Shown in pieces: positions 25,848 to 33,481 of a DNA stretch of 64,000 bases. Source of the DNA: Thermoleophilia bacterium SCSIO 60948 (GTDB lineage Bacteria; Actinomycetota; Thermoleophilia; Solirubrobacterales; 70-9); NCBI GenBank assembly GCA_021496505.1, contig CP053031.1:868001-932000 (forward strand), given 5' to 3'. The position numbers were made by a program, and so were the translations under genes. The notes under the pieces are model-generated. The model saw only the letters and a program-made list of their open reading frames with translations. It did not search any database and had not been told where the DNA came from. Position 1 is the first letter of the stretch. Every line of letters starts with the position of its first letter.

Positions 25848-26884
25848 GCGAAGAGACTGGATCGGAGCCCGAGAGCGTCCTCTCGCAGGACCCGCGCGAA
25901 ACCACGCGCCCGGACCGCAACCTCGCGCTGGAGCTCGTTCGCGTCACCGAAGCGGCGGCGCTCGCCTCGGCGCGCTGGAGCGGGCGCGGCGACAAGGAGG
26001 CAGCCGACCAGGCCGCCGTCGACGCGATGCGCCTGCTGCTCGACACGGTGCCGATGGACGGGACCGTCGTCATCGGCGAGGGCGAGAAGGACGAGGCGCC
26101 GATGCTGTTCAACGGCGAGCGGATCGGCGACGGCGAGACGCCGCAGGTCGACGTCGCCGTGGACCCGCTCGAGGGCACGACCCTCTGCGCGAAGGGCCAG
26201 CCCTCAGCGCTGTCGGTGATCGCACTGTCCGAGCGCGGGTCGATGTTCGACCCCGGTCCGTGCGTCTACATGGAGAAGCTCGTCGGCGGCCCGCTGATCG
26301 CCGACGTGCTGAGCCTCGACGACGAGCTCGAATCGGTGATCGAGAAGGTCGGCGAGCGCAAGGGATCGGGCACGGCGGACGTCACGGTGATGGTCCTCGA
26401 CCGCCCGCGCCACGAGGAGGGGATCCAGCGGATCCGCGACTTCGGCGCGCGCGTCCGGCTGATCAGCGACGGCGATGTCTCCGCCGCGATATTCGCCGCC
26501 CGTCCCGGGACGCAGGTCGACCTGCTCTGGGGGATCGGCGGGACCCCCGAGGGCGTCTTGTCGGCGGCGGCGATCAAGTGCCTCGGCGGCAGCATCATCG
26601 GGCGGCTGTGGCCGCGTGACGATGACGAGCGCAAGGCCGCGCTCGATGCCGGCTACGACCTCGACGAGATCCTCGACGCGGACCGCCTGATCGCCGGCGA
26701 GGACGTCTTCTTCGCCGCGACGGGCGTGACCGACGGTGACCTGCTCCAGGGCGTGCGCTACGCCGACGAGTACGCGATGACCGAGTCGCTCGTCATGCGC
26801 TCGAAGTCCGGCACGGTGCGAACGGTCGGCGCCCGCCACGACCGTCCGAAGCTGCGCGAGATCGTCGGCGAGCGCTACGGTTGA
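25844..26884 (+). CDS. glpX: Fructose-1,6-bisphosphatase, class II (GlpX)
   Basis: 346 residues. Metal-binding motifs GEGEKDEAPML and VDPLEGTTLCAKG, then DRPRHEEGIQRIRDFGARVRLISDGDVSAAI, LLWGIGGTPEGVLSAAAIKCLGG and FFAATGVTDGDLLQGVR are the GlpX signature blocks. It removes the 1-phosphate from fructose-1,6-bisphosphate, the committed step of gluconeogenesis; this class is the usual actinobacterial enzyme. Translationally coupled to the small membrane protein before it; a terminator hairpin follows. Confidence 0.95.
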   Translation: MSEETGSEPESVLSQDPRETTRPDRNLALELVRVTEAAALASARWSGRGDKEAADQAAVDAMRLLLDTVPMDGTVVIGEGEKDEAPMLFNGERIGDGETPQVDVAVDPLEGTTLCAKGQPSALSVIALSERGSMFDPGPCVYMEKLVGGPLIADVLSLDDELESVIEKVGERKGSGTADVTVMVLDRPRHEEGIQRIRDFGARVRLISDGDVSAAIFAARPGTQVDLLWGIGGTPEGVLSAAAIKCLGGSIIGRLWPRDDDERKAALDAGYDLDEILDADRLIAGEDVFFAATGVTDGDLLQGVRYADEYAMTESLVMRSKSGTVRTVGARHDRPKLREIVGERYG

Positions 26885-26890
26885 GCCTGG

Positions 26891-26924
26891 ACGCGGCGTG
26901 GAGGATAGATCCACGCCGTGTTTC
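26891..26924 (+). terminator. Intrinsic-type terminator after glpX
   Basis: ACGCGGCGTGGA (26891-26902) pairs with TCCACGCCGTGT (26910-26921) over 12 bp with one G-T pair, loop GGATAGA, followed by a short T-run. It starts six bases after the glpX stop. It separates glpX from the gene at 26954. Confidence 0.7.
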
Positions 26925-26953
26925 GCCTCCGTCGGCGGGTAGAGGTCGCTTCG

Positions 26954-27895
26954 ATGACGGACACTGAGACTTCGAACGGGATGACGGGCCGCGTGCTGAT
27001 CGCCGGCGCCACCGGCTACATCGGCGGCCTGCTCGCCCACCGTCTCGCGGGAGAGGGAAAGCGGCCGGTTCGCTGCATGGCCCGGGATCGCTCGAAGGCG
27101 ACCGGCCTCGAACGGGCCGGCTGCGAGGTCGTCGAGGCCGACGTGCTCGATCCGGACTCGCTCGGCCCGGCACTCGAGGGGGTCGAGGTGGCCTACTACC
27201 TCGTCCACTCGATGGGCCGCGGTGCCGAGGACGACGACTTCGCCGAGCGAGATCGCCGCGGCGCCGACAACTTCGGAGCCGCCGCGAAGGCGGCGGGCGT
27301 TTCGCAGATCGTCTACATGGGCGGCCTCGGCGACACGAGTGAGTCGAAACACCTGCAGAGCCGCGAGGAGACCGCGGAGCGTCTCCAGGCGAGCGGGATC
27401 CCGGTCACCTATTTCCGCGCCGCCGCCGTGATCGGCGCCGGCAGCGAGTCGTTTCGGACCGTGCTCTACCTGGTCAAGCGCTTGCCGGCGATGGTCACGC
27501 CGAAGTGGACGCAGACCCGCACGCAGCCGATCGGCGTCGCCGACGTGATCGACTACCTCGCTCGCGCGCCCGAGATCGACGAGGCGAAGGGCCGCGAGGT
27601 CCAGATCGGCGGCCCGGAGGTCACGACCTACGGCGGGATGATGGACGACCTCGCCGAGGCGATGGGCAAGCGAAAGCCGCTCAAGGTCACCGTGCCGCTG
27701 CTCTCGCCGACGCTGTCTTCGCACTGGATCGGGCTCGTCACGCCGGTCGATGCCGACGTCGCCAAGCCGCTGGTCCAGGGGCTGACGACGGAGACCGTCG
27801 TCAAGGACCCCGAGCCGATGAAGCTGTTCGGCGTCACACCGACGCCGCTCGATCGCGCGATGCGCGACGCGCTGTCGGAGGATCAGCCCGCCTGA
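26954..27895 (+). CDS. NAD(P)-binding atypical SDR (NmrA/YbjT-like)
   Basis: 313 residues from the ATG at 26954. The N-terminal cofactor motif is VLIAGATGYIGGLLAHRLAGEG and the later blocks are VEADVLDPDSLGPALEGVEVAYYLVHSMG, VYMGGLGD and RAAAVIGAGSESFRTVLYLVKRLP, as in the NAD(P)H-binding YbjT/complex-I assembly-like group that lacks the classical YxxxK. Its C-terminal half is similar to the DUF2867-preceding part of larger proteins, but DUF2867 itself is absent. Enzymatic role unknown. It ends in a 13-bp overlap with the convergent SRPBCC gene. Confidence 0.82.
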   Translation: MTDTETSNGMTGRVLIAGATGYIGGLLAHRLAGEGKRPVRCMARDRSKATGLERAGCEVVEADVLDPDSLGPALEGVEVAYYLVHSMGRGAEDDDFAERDRRGADNFGAAAKAAGVSQIVYMGGLGDTSESKHLQSREETAERLQASGIPVTYFRAAAVIGAGSESFRTVLYLVKRLPAMVTPKWTQTRTQPIGVADVIDYLARAPEIDEAKGREVQIGGPEVTTYGGMMDDLAEAMGKRKPLKVTVPLLSPTLSSHWIGLVTPVDADVAKPLVQGLTTETVVKDPEPMKLFGVTPTPLDRAMRDALSEDQPA

Positions 27896-28278
27896 GCGGC
27901 CGCGACCCGGGCGAGGTTGCGGTTGAGCGCCCAGACGGCCGGGGCGTAGGCACTCGCCAGGAGCTTGCCGACCGCTCCGCGCCCGCGCAGCACGATCACG
28001 GCGCGCGATCCCGTCTCCCCGCTCGCGGCGACGTGGTCGATGTCGAATGGCCCGACGCGCCAACTCCAGCCGCGGCCCGGATCGACGGAGGTGACCCGCG
28101 CCGGGACACCGATCAAGCCGAGCAGGCTGACCGTCCCGGTCGCGCCGGCCCGGACCTCGGGCCAGCCGAGCCCGTTGGCGCCGCGGATGTGCGGTGCCCA
28201 TTCGTGCCAGCGCGCCGGTCGCGAGATCAGTCGCCAGAGGTCGGCCTGCGGCGCGGCCGACGGGGCCTCGAAGCGCAT
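27883..28278 (-). CDS. SRPBCC (START/Bet v1-like) protein
   Basis: 131 residues. RFEAPSAAPQADLWRLISRPARWHEWAPHIRG is the usual N-terminus of polyketide cyclase/SRPBCC proteins, and WSWRVGPFDIDHV is the central strand block. These single-domain folds bind hydrophobic ligands. The start ATG lies inside the stop codon of the upstream gene (TGATG at 28276-28280), the last gene of the YihY operon. Function unknown. Confidence 0.75.
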   Translation of the reverse strand: MRFEAPSAAPQADLWRLISRPARWHEWAPHIRGANGLGWPEVRAGATGTVSLLGLIGVPARVTSVDPGRGWSWRVGPFDIDHVAASGETGSRAVIVLRGRGAVGKLLASAYAPAVWALNRNLARVAAAQAG

Positions 28279-28961
28279 CAGGCGCTGATCTCCTTCGGAC
28301 CGTCGGGATTGTCGGCGTCGGCGAGCGCTCCGACCGGTGAGGGCGGCAGGTCGAGGCGCGCGAGCGATCGCAGGAAGCCCTTCGTCACGAGGATGTGGAT
28401 CCGCAGCTGGGTCAGCGTGTAGATGAAGACGCCGATCCGGGCGAAGATCCCCGAGCCGCGGAGGAAGGGGTAGAAGTTGGTCACCTCGGCGCGCACGCGC
28501 ACCCGGCAGGTGTCGCCGGACCCCGGCCCGACCTTGCGGATGGTCAGGCGCAGGTAGCCGCGTCCGCGGCCGGAGCGCGCGACGAGCAGGCCGCGCTCGA
28601 TCCGCCACGTGACCTGCCCGAGACCATCGGTCACGTACTCGGGGCGCCGGAAGCGCAGGAGCGGTAGCCGCGGCGTCAGCAGGACGATCGTCCGCGAGCT
28701 CGGCCGATAGATGATCCGAAGCGCTCCGAGCGAGATCCGACGCAGCCAGCGCCAGTAGGAGTGGGCGAGGCGCTCGAGGTACTCCGGGTTCCACATCTCG
28801 GCGAGCAGCTCGACCGGGATGTCAGCCTCCGCCTCCTGGACCGAGGCGACGGGACCCCGCGGGGAGATCGGGTTCGACGTCGGGCTCGGCAGCAGCTCGA
28901 TGTCGAACTGCTTCGTCTGCTTGCGGCGCCGGCGCCTTGGACCTGTCAGGAGGGCTCCCAT
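28278..28961 (-). CDS. Conserved-looking envelope operon protein, unknown function
   Basis: 227 residues. A basic N-terminus (PRRRRRKQTKQ) precedes an amphipathic region AEMWNPEYLERLAHSYWRWLRRISLG, then a beta-rich section (VTWRIERGLLVA, GYLRLTIRKVG, CRVRVRAEVTNFYPFL) and the end helix IGVFIYTLTQLRIHILVTKGFLRSLARLDL. The beta part resembles a ligand-binding or SRPBCC-like fold, but I cannot name a family. It overlaps the YihY gene by 16 bp upstream and the SRPBCC gene by one base downstream, so all three are one operon and probably act at the membrane. Confidence 0.75.
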   Translation of the reverse strand: MGALLTGPRRRRRKQTKQFDIELLPSPTSNPISPRGPVASVQEAEADIPVELLAEMWNPEYLERLAHSYWRWLRRISLGALRIIYRPSSRTIVLLTPRLPLLRFRRPEYVTDGLGQVTWRIERGLLVARSGRGRGYLRLTIRKVGPGSGDTCRVRVRAEVTNFYPFLRGSGIFARIGVFIYTLTQLRIHILVTKGFLRSLARLDLPPSPVGALADADNPDGPKEISA

Positions 28962-29842
28962 CCGGGGATCTTCACCGTACCCGTGTCCTTGAGCTCGTAG
29001 CGCAGCGCGTTGATCACGCCGCCCGCCATCAGCGCCAGGCTGATCAGGTAGAACCACAGCAGCGCGATCAGGATGAAGCCGAGCGCTCCTCCGACGCGAT
29101 CGATCGCCGAGACCTCGCTCAGGTAGACCGGGAAGATCGCGTTGGCGAGTCCCATGACGAGGGTCACGAACAGGGCCCCTGGCCAGACCGCCTTCCAGGG
29201 CACATGCCCCTTCGGGACGAGGTAGAAGATCAGGCTGCAGATCACGAACGTGATCGCCAGCGTCGCGAGCAGGAACAGGACGTTGTCGAGCCACGAGATC
29301 GAGTCGAGGCCGAGCGGGAGATCGCTCGAGCCGCGCAGCAGCAGACCCTCGAGGATCGGGATCACGACGCTCGCGGCGAGGAAGGCGACGACGATGACGA
29401 GCATGACCAGCGCGAAGCGCTTCTGGGCGAGCCAGGAGCGGCATTCGACGTGGTAGATGCGGCAGAAGGCCGTGTCCATCGCGCCCCAGAACGACGTCCC
29501 GATCCAGATCGCACCGGCGGCCGCGAGGACCCCGATCGTGGCCGAGTTCGCCTGGATGCGGGTGAGCGTGCGGGCGAGCTCGTCCTGCTCGACGGCGGGG
29601 AAGATCCCCTGGAGATCGTTGAGGATCGCTCTCTCGACGTCCGGGTTGGAGAGAACCTGGCCGAAGATGAACAGCAGCAGCAGCGCGAACGGGAACAGCG
29701 CGAGGGCGAGGTTGTAGGCGACCATCGCCGCCAGCCCGGTGATGTTCTCCTCATACGCGCGGCGCCAGAAGGCGCTGATCCAGGTCGCACGCCGGCGCAG
29801 GAAGGAGCGCCTTCCGGGCGGAGCGCCCTCGGCGACGCTCAC
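28946..29842 (-). CDS. YihY/virulence factor BrkB family membrane protein
   Basis: 298 residues with six to seven membrane helices. The family blocks are ENITGLAAMVAYNLALALFPFALLLL, IGTSFWGAMDTAFCRIYHVECRSWLAQKRFAL, IFYLVPKGHVPWKAVWPGALFVTLVMGLANAIFPVYL and GALGFILIALLWFYLISLALMAGGVINA. The biochemical role of this family is not settled. GTG start overlaps the stop of the upstream gene (GTGA at 29839-29842). Part of a four-gene minus-strand operon. Confidence 0.9.
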   Translation of the reverse strand: MSVAEGAPPGRRSFLRRRATWISAFWRRAYEENITGLAAMVAYNLALALFPFALLLLFIFGQVLSNPDVERAILNDLQGIFPAVEQDELARTLTRIQANSATIGVLAAAGAIWIGTSFWGAMDTAFCRIYHVECRSWLAQKRFALVMLVIVVAFLAASVVIPILEGLLLRGSSDLPLGLDSISWLDNVLFLLATLAITFVICSLIFYLVPKGHVPWKAVWPGALFVTLVMGLANAIFPVYLSEVSAIDRVGGALGFILIALLWFYLISLALMAGGVINALRYELKDTGTVKIPGWEPS

Positions 29843-30264
29843 TTTCGTTCGACGGCGCCCCGTACCGCGCTCATCGCGCGGGTCGCGAGCTTCACACCGA
29901 GGGTCGCGGCCTCGGCCGCCGCGGTGACACCGGCCCAGGCAAGGCCCTCGACGCTGCCGCGCGGGTCATCGGCACCCTCGGCGCTCGTCGCGGGCGCCGG
30001 GGAGGTCCGGCTCGGCGCGGGCGGGTCGACGGCGGCTCGATCGGCCTCGGCGACGACGGGCGGATCGACCTTGGCCGGCTGCGTCGGCGAGGGCCGCCGC
30101 GGCGGCCGATTGCGCGAACGGTCGCGCAGCTCGCTCCGAGACCCCGGGCGGCTCCTCGGCAGCGCGGCGAACAGGTCGTCGCTCGGGCGCTCGCCGTCGG
30201 CTTGGTTGTCGTCGGGCTCGGCGGCCACGGTCTGCTCCTCGGAGGGCTTTGGCAAGCGCGGCAC
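29839..30264 (-). CDS. Pro-rich disordered protein with C-terminal amphipathic/hydrophobic helix
   Basis: About 141 residues from GTG at 30264; a longer open frame exists but crosses the rpoD promoter region. The first 110 residues are rich in Pro, Arg, Ser and Asp and look disordered. The last 30 (LAWAGVTAAAEAATLGVKLATRAMSAVRGAVE) form an Ala-rich helix that may lie on or in the membrane. A TACCCT box at 30286-30291 on this strand could be its -10. It is the first gene of the YihY operon. No family recognised. Confidence 0.6.
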   Translation of the reverse strand: MPRLPKPSEEQTVAAEPDDNQADGERPSDDLFAALPRSRPGSRSELRDRSRNRPPRRPSPTQPAKVDPPVVAEADRAAVDPPAPSRTSPAPATSAEGADDPRGSVEGLAWAGVTAAAEAATLGVKLATRAMSAVRGAVERK

Positions 30265-30414
30265 GATGCTGCGCCCCGCATGCTCAGGGTACCCGCCGAC
30301 GGATACTGAACCACCCCTGAGGTGTGGCGGGGGCGGTGCGCGTGAAGGACGCGGAGCGCTCAGGGCGAAATCCGGCGACTGCGGGTTCCCGTCGGGAAAC
30401 GGCGAGCGCCCTCC

Positions 30415-30420
30415 TATCCT
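30415..30420 (+). promoter_or_regulatory. Probable -10 box of rpoD (TATCCT)
   Basis: TATCCT sits 53 bases before the rpoD ATG. A 13-bp palindrome TTCCCG-T-CGGGAA (30386-30398) lies where the -35 region would be and could be a regulator site. Unlike many genes here, rpoD has a true leader with an AGCGGAGAGAG ribosome-binding site. Confidence 0.4.
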
Positions 30421-30473
30421 CGTCTGTGCCGTATCGAGGGTCAACGAGTCGAGAAAGCGGAGAGAGCGCGCGG

Positions 30474-31583
30474 ATGCTGATCGCTGAACTTCAGGAGCTC
30501 GAAGAGGTCAAGAACCTCCTCGCCAAGGGCCAGACCGAGGGTGTCATCAGCTACGGCGAGGTGGCGACCGCACTGTCCGAGGTCGATGTCGAAGAGGGCG
30601 ACATCGAGGAGCTCTACGGGTTCATCGAGGGTCGCGGCGTAGAGCTCGTCGACGACCCGGATCCCCACCAGACCGCCGCTCCGACCCAGGCCGAGCCGCC
30701 TGAGACCAAGCGCGGCGGGCGCCGGCGCAAGTCGAGCGCGATCGACCTCAAGCCGGACATGACGACGGACAGCCTGCAGCTGTTCCTCAAGGACATCGGC
30801 AAGGTCCGCCTGCTGACCGCCCAGGAGGAGGTCGACCTCGCCAAGCGGATCGAGCGCGGCGACCTCGATGCGAAGCAGAAGATGGTCGAGTCGAACCTCC
30901 GCCTCGTCGTCTCGATCGCCAAGAACTACCGCAACCAGGGACTTCCCTTCCTCGACCTGATCCAGGAGGGCACGCTCGGCCTCGTCCGCGCCGCGGAGAA
31001 GTTCGACTACCGCAAGGGCTTCAAGTTCTCGACCTACGCGACCTGGTGGATCCGCCAGGCGATCGCACGGGCGCTCGCCGACAAGGCGCGGACGATCCGG
31101 ATCCCGGTCCACGTCGTCGAGAAGCTGAACAAGATCGGTCGCGCCGAGCGCAAGCTCGTAACCGAGCTCGGCCGCGAGCCGACCCCGGAGGAGATCGCCG
31201 ACGTCACCGGCATCGACCCCGAGGAGGTCGACCAGATCAAGCGCTCCGCGCAGGCCCCGGTCTCGCTCGAGAAGCCGGTCGGCGACGAGGAGGAGTCGGA
31301 GTTCGGTCAGTTCATCGCCGACGAGAAGGCCGAATCCCCGTTCGACCGCGCCGCAGATCTCCTGACCAAGGAGGCGCTCCGCGAGGCGCTCGAGAACCTC
31401 TCCTACCGCGAGCGCCGCGTGCTCGAGCTGCGCTACGGGCTCGGCGGCGAGCATCCGCGGACGCTCGACGAGGTCGGTCGCACGTTCAACGTCACGCGCG
31501 AGCGGATCCGCCAGATCGAGAACCAGAGCCTGAAGAAGCTCCAGTCCCTCGCCGAAGCGCAGAAGCTTCGCGAGGTGGCCTGA
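30474..31583 (+). CDS. rpoD: Principal RNA polymerase sigma factor (sigma-70, RpoD/SigA)
   Basis: 369 residues from the ATG at 30474. Region 1.1-like N-terminus ([23 protein letters not shown]), a short charged linker, region 1.2 ([29 protein letters not shown]), regions 2.1-2.4 ([56 protein letters not shown]) and 3.0-4.2 to the [16 protein letters not shown] recognition helix. The intact 1.1 and the perfect region 2 mark it as the housekeeping factor rather than an alternative one. It directs core polymerase to -10/-35 promoters. The copy-1 intergenic repeat follows directly after its stop. Confidence 0.96.
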   Translation: MLIAELQELEEVKNLLAKGQTEGVISYGEVATALSEVDVEEGDIEELYGFIEGRGVELVDDPDPHQTAAPTQAEPPETKRGGRRRKSSAIDLKPDMTTDSLQLFLKDIGKVRLLTAQEEVDLAKRIERGDLDAKQKMVESNLRLVVSIAKNYRNQGLPFLDLIQEGTLGLVRAAEKFDYRKGFKFSTYATWWIRQAIARALADKARTIRIPVHVVEKLNKIGRAERKLVTELGREPTPEEIADVTGIDPEEVDQIKRSAQAPVSLEKPVGDEEESEFGQFIADEKAESPFDRAADLLTKEALREALENLSYRERRVLELRYGLGGEHPRTLDEVGRTFNVTRERIRQIENQSLKKLQSLAEAQKLREVA

Positions 31584-31680
31584 CGGGCGGACCGGGCGCC
31601 TGGCGGCGTCGTCGGTCGGTCGTGTGCGGAGCACACTTCCCTTCCCTGCCTCCTGGCCAGTCGCCCGCTCCGCCTCGTCA
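31584..31680 (+). repeat. Intergenic palindromic repeat, copy 1 (diverged)
   Basis: Centred on GTGTGCGGAGCACAC (31622-31636), six-base arms around GGA. The shared core with the other copies is about 40 bases: TCGGTCGGTC, the palindrome, then a pyrimidine-rich TTCCCTTCCCTGC. The outer parts of copies 2 and 3 are not conserved here. It fills the space between the rpoD stop and pilT. Confidence 0.7.
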
Positions 31681-31765
31681 GGGCGCGCTGACGCTGGACT
31701 GAGCGAGGCAGGATTTTCGTCCAGCGGTTTAAGCGGGCCCGCGGTTCGCCCGATGAGAGGGGCGT

Positions 31766-32959
31766 ATGGCGACCCCCTTCCAGATCGACGACGTCCTCCG
31801 GTTCCTCGTCGAGAACCACGGCTCGGACCTCCACATCAAGGTCCCGGCGCCGCCGATCGCGCGGATCGACGGCGAGCTGCAGCCGATTCCCGGCTACGAG
31901 GGCCTGCGGCCCGAGGACACGGAGGCTGCGCTCGAGCACCTGCTGCGCGCCACCGACTACGACCGCCTGCGGGCCGAGTTCGACGGGGTTGGCGAGGCCG
32001 ACTTCTCCTACGCCCTCAAGGGCATGTCGCGGTTTCGCGTCAACGCCTTCCGCCAGCGCGGGTCCGTCTCGATCGTCTGTCGCGCGATCCCCTACCAGGT
32101 GCGTACGGTCGACGACCTCGGGCTGCCCGACACGATCCGCAGGCTCGCCGACGAGCCGCGCGGCATCATCCTGCTGACGGGCACCACCGGCTCGGGCAAG
32201 TCGACGACGCTCGCGGCGATGATCGACCACATCAACTCGACCAAGCGCCACAACGTCGTGACGCTCGAGGACCCGATCGAATACCTGCACCGCGACAAGC
32301 TCTCGATCATCCAGCAGCGCGAGGTCGGCACCGACACGGAGAGCTTCGGCCGGGCGATGCGCCGCGTGCTGCGCCAGGACCCCGACGTGATCCTGATCGG
32401 CGAGATGCGAGACGAGGAGACGGTGCGCACCGCGCTGTCGGCCGCCGAGACCGGCCACCTCGTCCTCTCCACGCTGCACACGCTCGACGCGACGGAGACG
32501 ATCAACCGGATCATCGACTTCTTCCCGCCGCATCTCCAGCACCAGGCGCGGGTGATGCTCGCCTCCACGCTGCGGGGGGCCGTCTCGCAGCGGCTCGTCC
32601 CGCGGGCCGACGGCTCGGGCCGGGTCGCGGCGGCCGAGATCCTCGTCGTGACCGGCCGCGTCCAGGACCTGATCCTCAACCCGGACGAGACCGGCAAGAT
32701 CAGCGAGGTCATCGCCGAGGGCGAGTACTACGGCATGCAGACCTTCGACCAGGCACTGTTCAAGCTGGTCACCGAGGGCGCGGTGACCGAGCAGGTCGCG
32801 CTCCACACGGCGTCCAACCCACACGACTTCAAGCTCATGCTCCAGGCGCGGGGCCAGCGCGCGAGCGGCATCGAGCAGGTCATGGCGGGCGTCGGGTCGG
32901 AGGCCGAGTCCGATCGCGGGCGGGGCTCGGGGCTCGGTTCGAGCTACTTCAGTTCGTAA
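31766..32959 (+). CDS. pilT: Type IV pilus retraction ATPase PilT
   Basis: 397 residues. SDLHIKVPAPPIARIDGELQPI is the PilT N-terminal domain; Walker A GTTGSGKS is at 139-146, followed by the Asp box LEDPIEYLH, Walker B DPDVILIGEMRD with the AIRNLIRE-region counterpart, and the His box TGHLVLSTLHTLDA. Length and order fit PilT rather than PilB (no long N-terminal domain). PilT hexamers drive pilus retraction and twitching. No pilB, pilC or pilA is in the window, so the machine is encoded elsewhere or split. GAGAGGGG before the ATG sets the start. Confidence 0.92.
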   Translation: MATPFQIDDVLRFLVENHGSDLHIKVPAPPIARIDGELQPIPGYEGLRPEDTEAALEHLLRATDYDRLRAEFDGVGEADFSYALKGMSRFRVNAFRQRGSVSIVCRAIPYQVRTVDDLGLPDTIRRLADEPRGIILLTGTTGSGKSTTLAAMIDHINSTKRHNVVTLEDPIEYLHRDKLSIIQQREVGTDTESFGRAMRRVLRQDPDVILIGEMRDEETVRTALSAAETGHLVLSTLHTLDATETINRIIDFFPPHLQHQARVMLASTLRGAVSQRLVPRADGSGRVAAAEILVVTGRVQDLILNPDETGKISEVIAEGEYYGMQTFDQALFKLVTEGAVTEQVALHTASNPHDFKLMLQARGQRASGIEQVMAGVGSEAESDRGRGSGLGSSYFSS

Positions 32960-32962
32960 AGC

Positions 32963-32982
32963 TTTGGCTATATTTGGTGTAT
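32963..32982 (+). promoter_or_regulatory. AT-rich direct repeat before the HxlR gene
   Basis: TTTGGCTAT and TTTGGTGTAT, ten bases apart, in an unusually AT-rich patch 35 bases upstream of the regulator ATG. It may be the promoter or an autoregulatory site of the HxlR protein. Confidence 0.35.
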
Positions 32983-33016
32983 CCCGTGCGCCGAGGTGGC
33001 GTGACGCGGAGACACC

Positions 33017-33373
33017 ATGACCGACCCGACCTGCCCCGTCTGCCGTACGGCGGAGATCATCTCCGGCAAGTGGACGCTGCTCGTGATCCGCGACCTCGCC
33101 GACGGTGAGCAGCGCTTCTGCGAGCTCGAGCGGTCGCTCGAGGGGATCAGCCCGAGGACGCTCTCGCTGCGCCTCCGGGCGCTCGAGGAGCACGGGATCG
33201 TCCAGCGCCACACCTATCCCGAGGTCCCGCCGCGGGTCGAGTACGCGCTCACCTCGAAGGGCGAGGCGCTCGTGCCGCTGATCGACGCGATGCGCTCCTA
33301 CGGCAGCGACTGGCTCTGCAACGCCGCACCGGCGACCGAAGAGCGCGAGCGCGAAGCCGCGCTCGCCTCCTAG
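33017..33373 (+). CDS. HxlR-family transcriptional regulator
   Basis: 118 residues. CPVCRTAEIISGKWTLLVIRDLADGEQRFCELERSLEGISPRTLSLRLRALEEHGIVQRHTYPEVPPRVEYALTSKG in order is the whole HxlR winged helix: the N-terminal Cys of CPV, SGKWTLLVIRDL, and the recognition helix SPRTLSLRLRALEEHGI. The Cys near the N-terminus is used for redox or aldehyde sensing in some members. Its target is not obvious; the adjacent genes are pilT and the orphan protein at 33482. Confidence 0.9.
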   Translation: MTDPTCPVCRTAEIISGKWTLLVIRDLADGEQRFCELERSLEGISPRTLSLRLRALEEHGIVQRHTYPEVPPRVEYALTSKGEALVPLIDAMRSYGSDWLCNAAPATEEREREAALAS

Positions 33374-33481
33374 CCCCCGCCGCTTTCCCCGCGGTCGCAG
33401 ACCCCTGGCACGAGCGGGCGAGCGCCTGCAAGCGATCTTGCAAACCGAGGATCGGCGCGGCCTCCCCGGAAACCGTCGCCC

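Noticed and set aside
30474-32959. rpoD and pilT as one operon
   Set aside because: They are separated by 182 bases containing repeat copy 1 and pilT has its own ribosome-binding site; no evidence for co-transcription beyond orientation.
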